DNA of 64,000 nucleotides, taken from NCBI RefSeq assembly GCF_901000735.1, contig NC_081550.1:12651383-12715382 (forward strand). Reading direction: 5' to 3'. Within the stretch, counting starts at the first letter, position 1. Every line of letters begins with the position of its first letter. Shown here piece after piece: positions 58,725-64,000 of the stretch. The DNA is from Corylus avellana. Taxonomy: Eukaryota; Streptophyta; Magnoliopsida; Fagales; Betulaceae. Position numbers and translations under genes: made by a program. Under the pieces are notes generated by a model, which saw only the letters and a program-made list of their open reading frames with translations, searched no databases and was not told where the DNA came from.

Positions 58725-60095
58725 ATGTGGGGAGGCATTCTGACACTCCATGGACCATGTTGATTATGCCATGACCCTTATCACCATGTTAGAGAAAGTC
58801 CTTCAATAAGACAAATTTCTTACAAAATTTTTGGGCATAAGAACACATCGTTCTCTATACCAGAGAACGACCGCTATTTTGATTCCTATAACCCGTCATG
58901 GAGCTAATAGTCTAATCTTTCGTGGCAAGCTCAAGCTCCTGGAAATCATGCTCCACAATATCATGAATTGCACCATCAATCATATCCACAGTTATATGAC
59001 CAATCATATTCTTCTCCCATTAATTGGCCTCAACAATACCCAGAGCAACAGAAATACCAAAAAGAACCACCTCCTCCAAAAAGGCCTACCTTAGAAGAAA
59101 CAATGTTAGCTTTTCTTAGCCACAGTAAGGCCTATAATCAACGGTTGCAATCCACATGTGCCAAGATGGAGGGCCATCTTAAGCAAATATCAGATATCCT
59201 CAAAGAAGAAGAGTGTCAAGGTCAGTTGGTGGCAAATCCTAATGGACAATACATAAAGGAAGAGTGCACTTATTATCATGAGTAAACAACCACCACACTT
59301 GGGAACGAAGAAATTGGTGAGGGAATTTTTTGTGAGTCAAGTCTTGAGGACCCTTTGGGATAGCGCTTTGATGAATTTGGAGGTGACCTAGACCTGGACA
59401 AGCTACTTGAGTATGCTGAAACTTTTAATGAGACAAGTCTTGAGGATCCTTTGGGAGAGTGCTTCGATGAATTTGGAGGTGACCTAGACCTGGACAAGCT
59501 ACTTGAGTATGCTGAGACTTCTAATGAGCCAAGTCTTGAGGATCCATTGAATGAGCGTTTTGATCAATTTGAATTTGACCTAGATCTTGATAAGTTCCTC
59601 AAGCAAGCTAAGATGTTTAGTGAGCCAAGTCTGGAGGATCCATTGGAAGAGCAGTTTGCTCAATATGAATTTGATTTGGACCTTGACATGATACATGAGC
59701 AAGCTGAGGCCTTATTGGATTCCACTCCTGAGAACAACAAGGTGGAAGAAGAAGATGAGCAAATTGAGGTTCTAGAGGAGCTACATCGGGAAAAGGAAGA
59801 GAGCACTGAAACTTCTTCAACATCAGCTCCTATTCTTGAATTACCAAGAATCTAAGAGAAAAGTCTACTGGGGTTATGTGATAAGCAAATTGAGGACATC
59901 AAGATAGATAAATTCCCTGAGTATTATCCAATTCTTGATTCCCTCCCTGATGAGAAACTGTTGGAGAAAACTCAAAGTGGTCCTCCTCGATCTATAAACA
60001 ATTGGAATCACCTTGCAATAGAAAAAATTCATTCACTTTGGTGCAAGAGAAGGAAAGACTGGTGCTTCAAGTTTAAAGTGCCACAGTCTGACTGA
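58725..60095 (+). pseudogene. Element IV orphan gag-like ORF with acidic 32-residue repeats, broken
   Basis: The start reads MWGGILTLHGPC, then a stop and a decayed zinc knuckle in which the last Cys is Ser (HHVRES). Later parts follow the family plan: SWQAQAPGNHAPQYHELHHQ-like sequence, helical blocks (LSHSKAYNQRLQST, KQISDILKEEE), and YYHE then a TAA at the usual CHEQAI position (59282-59284). Next come four repeats of 96 bp (59333-59716), each about SLEDPLxxRFDQFEFDLDLD, absent from the other two copies. The C terminus is LHREKEESTETSS, IHSLWCKRRKDWCFKFK and a stop at 60093-60095. Several stops and frameshifts make it non-functional as it stands. Function unknown. Confidence 0.72.
59333..59716 (+). 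repeat. Four tandem 96-bp (32-codon) acidic repeats in the element IV ORF
   Basis: Each unit begins GAG(T/C)CAAGTCTTGAGGA and encodes E-x-SLEDPL...DLDLDK-type sequence rich in Asp, Glu and Leu. The first two units are most alike, as are the last two, suggesting stepwise duplication. Unit length is a multiple of three, so the frame is kept. Confidence 0.85.
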
Positions 60096-60678
60096 AGACA
60101 TTAAACTTAGTGCTCATGAAAAGCACCCCATAGCATATCCTTTATATTTCCTGTTTGTTTTATTTTTCTGTTGGTTATTTTTAGTTTCGTTTTGTTTTCC
60201 CTTTGTTACTTTAGTGTTTTATTTTTCAGGAACAAGTGTGCTTCAGTTCAAGTTTGGGGGTATGTGATGAGCCATGCTTTCCAGACAGTTTCATCCATCT
60301 ATCGGGTAAGATCTTTCCATGTTATACACACATTGGGGACAATGTGTAATTTAAGTTTGGGAGTATGGGAGACACTTTACACACACTTTGTCCCATTTTT
60401 GGAAAAGAAAAAAAATATGCATGTTCATGTTGTCTTAAAATTTTGGTTGATCTTAAAAATTATGACTCGATTCTCATTGGTGAGCTTAAAATTTTGAACA
60501 CATGATTTGATGAGAGGATTTTTCAGTTTGGTTACTTGCTTTTGGAAATTGAGAATTCACATGTTTGATATGATCTTACACAAGCACATTAGCACATAAT
60601 TTGTGGGGTATGACATGAAAGTTTAATGTGTGTGTTTCTATGTCTTGGGTGAAACTGGATGACTTATTAGATGGATAC
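60096..60678 (+). mobile_element. Element IV 3' non-coding internal region, left part
   Basis: Contains the palindrome ACACATTGGGGACAATGTGT (60328-60347) followed by AAGTTTGGGAGTATGG (60353-60368), and an earlier AAGTTTGGGGGTATG at about 60249. It is interrupted by a family-C LTR. Confidence 0.82.
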
Positions 60679-62037
60679 TGTTGTGCAAATTTATTTAACT
60701 CGCAAGTGCATGAATCGATTTGAGTTTAATGGATTGCAAGTACGAGGTCAAACCCACAGGGAATTGAGTTTTTGAAAGGGCAATTTATATCTAAACTAAT
60801 TAAATCCTAATCTAGTTCCAAAAGGTTTTTGATTTTGAATTTGGTTTTGAAATTAAAAGATAAACATAAACTAATTAGAATAAACTAAGAGATAAAAGAC
60901 TAAGGTTTGGGAATTCACACTCATCGAATCATAACAACATACCTCCATGTTTATCAATATTAATTTGAAGTTCTCACAATTAAAATCTTAGATATGTTTT
61001 ACTATGCTTCAACATTTAATCAAAACCATCACATGTATTCATTCATTGCACAAATCACAAAAGGAATCCAATATCAATTAAATCATCAGATGTATCCATA
61101 AATCACAAAAGATATCAAATCTTAATTGAAACACCAAATGTATCCGTAGAACAAATCACAAGGGATATCCAATTATTTAGGCAAATAAAATCAAGCAATC
61201 AATTATGTGAAATTATTTTAAATCATCAAATGTATCCTTGAATCACAAAAGATATCCAAGAATCACTTCACACATTGAAAAGAAGTAAAACAATTGAAAT
61301 ATTAAACCCAATAAAATCAGATAAAGAAAGACTTACATGAAAGTATTGATATTCTTTATCGGTAAGGCTTCATCCCCAACCTTAGTTGGAAATTTAGCTC
61401 CACATAAAAATAAAACCTACATCTAAAGAAAACCTAAACTAAAAAGAGAAAAACTGTAGAATTTTGCTCTCTGGAATTGTATCTCTTTTCTTGAATGCAA
61501 ATAAGTCTATTTATAGGCTTATGGAAGTCCTAGAAGCCCTATTAAACCTAGATAATTCAGAGGTCTGTCTCCCACTCAAAATAGAAGTCTGAAATCGGAA
61601 TAGGATTCGTCCAGATTTGTGTGCTTTAATTTCGGGGCAATTTTGGCATAGTAACCGTTCGAATTAGGAAAATCCTATTTCACAACAATGCCGCTTGAAT
61701 CACTTCAATCCGATATTTGAGTGGAAAGTTATGGTCAAAATACTGAGACATGTGCAGAATCTGAATTTGAATCCAATCCGAAATTTTATCCAATCTGATC
61801 TTTAATTCGATTTAACTTTTCTTGGATTTGGTTAGACTTAACTACATCATGTAGGTCTTCTCAATGTATGCTTTCTTCCAAACTTTGTATTTTTCGCTTT
61901 AAAGCTGTAGTTTTTCTTTAATGACCTACAAAACATTAAAAACACAAAACTAACACAAAATATTAAATAACGACACAACTAAATGATTAACTAATGTAAA
62001 TAAAGGGGTCCAAATATGCAATATTTGACACTTATCA
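60679..62037 (-). mobile_element. Solo LTR, family C (cassette X), reverse orientation
   Basis: Plus-strand start TGTTGTGCAAATTTATTT, end TATTTGACACTTATCA. Perfect 5-bp duplication GATAC at 60674-60678 and 62038-62042. GGATATCC/CACAA-type repeats at about 61040-61260; cassette X at about 61610-61830. Confidence 0.94.
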
Positions 62038-62809
62038 GATACTTTGGCATATATATATGAGATAAAAAAAAAAAATGAAAAAAAAAAATCACTGATAAGC
62101 TTTTCATTAAGTAACTGGACATCTTGCCTCAAAGCATTGAGTATTCACGTCAAAAGGTAACGAATTTTGATTTGGTTAAAGTCATGGTTAGTTGGTTTCA
62201 TAGCATTTTTTACTCGAGTTAGTAAGTCCTTAGGGGTGTTTTAGACCTAATGCCCTAAAACCACCTAGTTTGGGAGTTATTGACTCAACACTCGTTACAT
62301 GGATCAATTAGAAAGCTTAAGGGAACCAAACATTGCATAACCTGACGAAGAAATATATATATCATTGTTGTTTATTCTGATGGGAATTTCAGTAAACTTT
62401 GAGATATTGAAGCATTGCACATTGGAAATAATTAGAAGCTTCATATTTATGTGCTAATTCACTTTACACTGTTTCGAATTTGTGATGCCTTAGCTTGTCT
62501 TTTGTAAGTAATTAGACACTAAAATTCCAATTCATTATGAAGATGGAGTTTATCTTTTTAAGCTTGCAAATGAATGAAAATCATAGTTTTGGATAACATG
62601 AATTTGTGCATAATGTTTATGAGTAACATTTTTGGAAAACCCTCATGAGACTTCACTCGTCCTCTAGGGAATTCCTAGGGATTTAAAAGGCTTGTTGCAT
62701 ATGCTAAATGCAATCATACATCCCACGAAAGATGGATTTATCTTTTTGTTTTCTGTTTGTTTTTAGTTTTGTATTGCTAATGTACTAGCAATATGTAAGT
62801 TTGGGTGTG
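62038..62809 (+). mobile_element. Element IV 3' non-coding internal region, right part
   Basis: Resumes at the GATACTTTGGCATATATAT point. It has the TAGGG...CCCTA hairpin (62231-62257, slightly shortened) and ends in GTAAGTTTGGGTGTG before the 3' LTR, a weakened polypurine tract. Confidence 0.85.
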
Positions 62810-64000
62810 TGATAAGTGTAAACATATTCATATTTTAGCCCTTAACTTATATTTGTTAATTCCTTAGTTTTGTTAGTTTATGCTATTTTATTTTCTTTTT
62901 GTGTTTTCTGTGTTTTTGTAGGTAATGGAAGAAAAGAAATCATTTCCGGAAAAGTTCCAAGCTTAAAGGGCAAATTGGGAAGACCTAGAAGATATGGTTA
63001 AGCTTAACCAATCATAATAGAGGACCTATATGATGCGGTTAAGTTTAATCAAATAAAGGAAATGATTAAATCGAAATTTCTCAAATTGGAGGCAAAATGG
63101 GATTGGATTCAAATTTGGATTCGGCACATGTCTCGGTATTTTGACCATAACCTTCAACTCAAATATCTGATTGAGGTGATTTAAGTGGTATTGGAAATAT
63201 AACTCAAAATTCTACAAATCATTATGAAATAGTATTTTCTTAATTCGGACTGCCGCTATGCCAAAATTATCCCGCAAGATAGGAACAAAATTTTGGACGA
63301 ATCCTATTCCGATTTGGACTTAGGTTTTCTTTATCCTAATTGGACTAGGACTTAAATCTCAGAATTTCTTAGGATTACTAGGGCTTCTTGGACTCTCCTA
63401 AGCCCTATAAATAGACCTCTAAGCCTCACAATTCAAGACAAAATTTCAAGGAGACAACTTTGGCGAGAGGAATTGGAAGCTACTTCTAAGAGCGGTTTTC
63501 TGTTCTTTCTTTCCCTGTTCTTTTTAGTTTTATTTTAATTATGTGTAACTAACTCTTAAGGAGGGCTAGATTGAAGCCCTAATTATGTTTATTTAATATT
63601 TCAATATTGGCGCCTTCGTGATAATCATATTGTGATGCTTAACTTGATTAATGCATGTTTTCTTGAATTCCTCATATGTGTGTGATTGGCCATTATATGC
63701 ATGTGGTATGGACTAGTTAATTAAATTAATTTGGATGACCGAGTTCCGGGTTTAATAAGAGTAACAAAAGAAATCCACACCGGATTCTTGGGTTAATCAA
63801 CATGGGGAACCGGGAGTAGACACCCATGCCCTAGGCCTTATGTGTTTGTCGATTTCCCTAGATTTATGGCCTTATGTGTTTGTCGATTTCCCTAGATTTA
63901 TGGCCTTATGTGTTTGTCGATTTCCCTAGATTTATGCTTTCTTAAAGAACAACTTAGTATACACCCATGCTAAATCCTTTAAGAAAGAAAAGAGTTAGAG
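62810..64000 (+). mobile_element. 3' LTR of element IV (family B, cassette X), runs off the window
   Basis: Begins TGATAAGTGTAAACATATTC and aligns with 57346 onward. TATA box at 63406-63414. It has the full cassette X (about 62990-63315), unlike its 5' partner, which lost most of it. Three tandem 34-bp units lie at 63834-63935. Confidence 0.92.
63834..63935. repeat. 34-bp tandem repeat, three copies, within the LTR
   Basis: Three near-identical units (GGCCTTATGTGTTTGTCGAT...) at 63834, 63868 and 63902. Other family-B LTRs have a single copy at this place, so the triplication is recent or an assembly effect. Confidence 0.9.

Overview
This is eukaryotic nuclear DNA from a flowering plant, most likely a eudicot. 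It has AT-rich intergenic DNA, spliced GT-AG introns, several classes of plant LTR retrotransposon, hAT and Mutator-like DNA elements, and one conserved plant gene. It is not bacterial: I see no operons, no CRISPR array, and no rRNA or tRNA gene. The dense nesting of Athila-like Ty3/gypsy elements in a ~313-bp satellite suggests heterochromatin or pericentromere next to one gene island. I cannot name the species.

Layout. 1-2737 is the 3' part of a non-autonomous gypsy element (I, LTR family A). It lies next to the integrase end of an Athila-like gag-pol relic on the minus strand (II, LTR family B; 2738-11386), which also holds a 1.9-kb solo LTR. 11387-26217 is a 313-bp satellite broken by a family-B solo LTR and by a family-B non-autonomous element (III), which itself carries nested family-C and family-A LTRs. 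26218-27973 is Ty1/copia debris. 27979-32697 is a Tat-type, non-coding LTR element made mostly of minisatellites. 32698-34126 holds an RNase H-like fragment and a Mutator-like MITE.

34463-41925 (minus strand) is the only convincing host gene. It has seven coding exons encoding a 723-aa P-loop protein of the LPA1 / 2-phosphoglycerate-kinase-like family. A pararetrovirus-like capsid fragment sits in its second intron. 43502-45788 is a hAT-like element with two further DNA elements inside and two assembly gaps. 47304-49182 holds a copia LTR and a tandem TRIM (three 209-bp LTRs). 49183-51488 is a degenerate LTR-like region rich in AACGTTCG-type palindromes. 51504-55997 is a family-A element with a scrambled, inverted 3' end. 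56014-57345 is a minus-strand copia LTR. 57346-64000 is a second family-B non-autonomous element (IV), carrying a family-C solo LTR and running off the window.

How the parts relate. Element II has the same LTR family as III and IV and once encoded gag, protease, RT, RNase H and integrase. III and IV encode only an unrecognised, conserved ORF that is also present in the family-A element at 51504. The main new observations are: (1) two alternative blocks upstream of the TATA box occur in all three LTR families, as if promoter/enhancer cassettes were exchanged; (2) the conserved orphan ORF of the non-autonomous elements; (3) a conserved, covarying hairpin followed by a polypurine-like tract in their 3' internal region; (4) a very compact tandem TRIM. 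All boundaries were read by eye; no alignment or database search was run.
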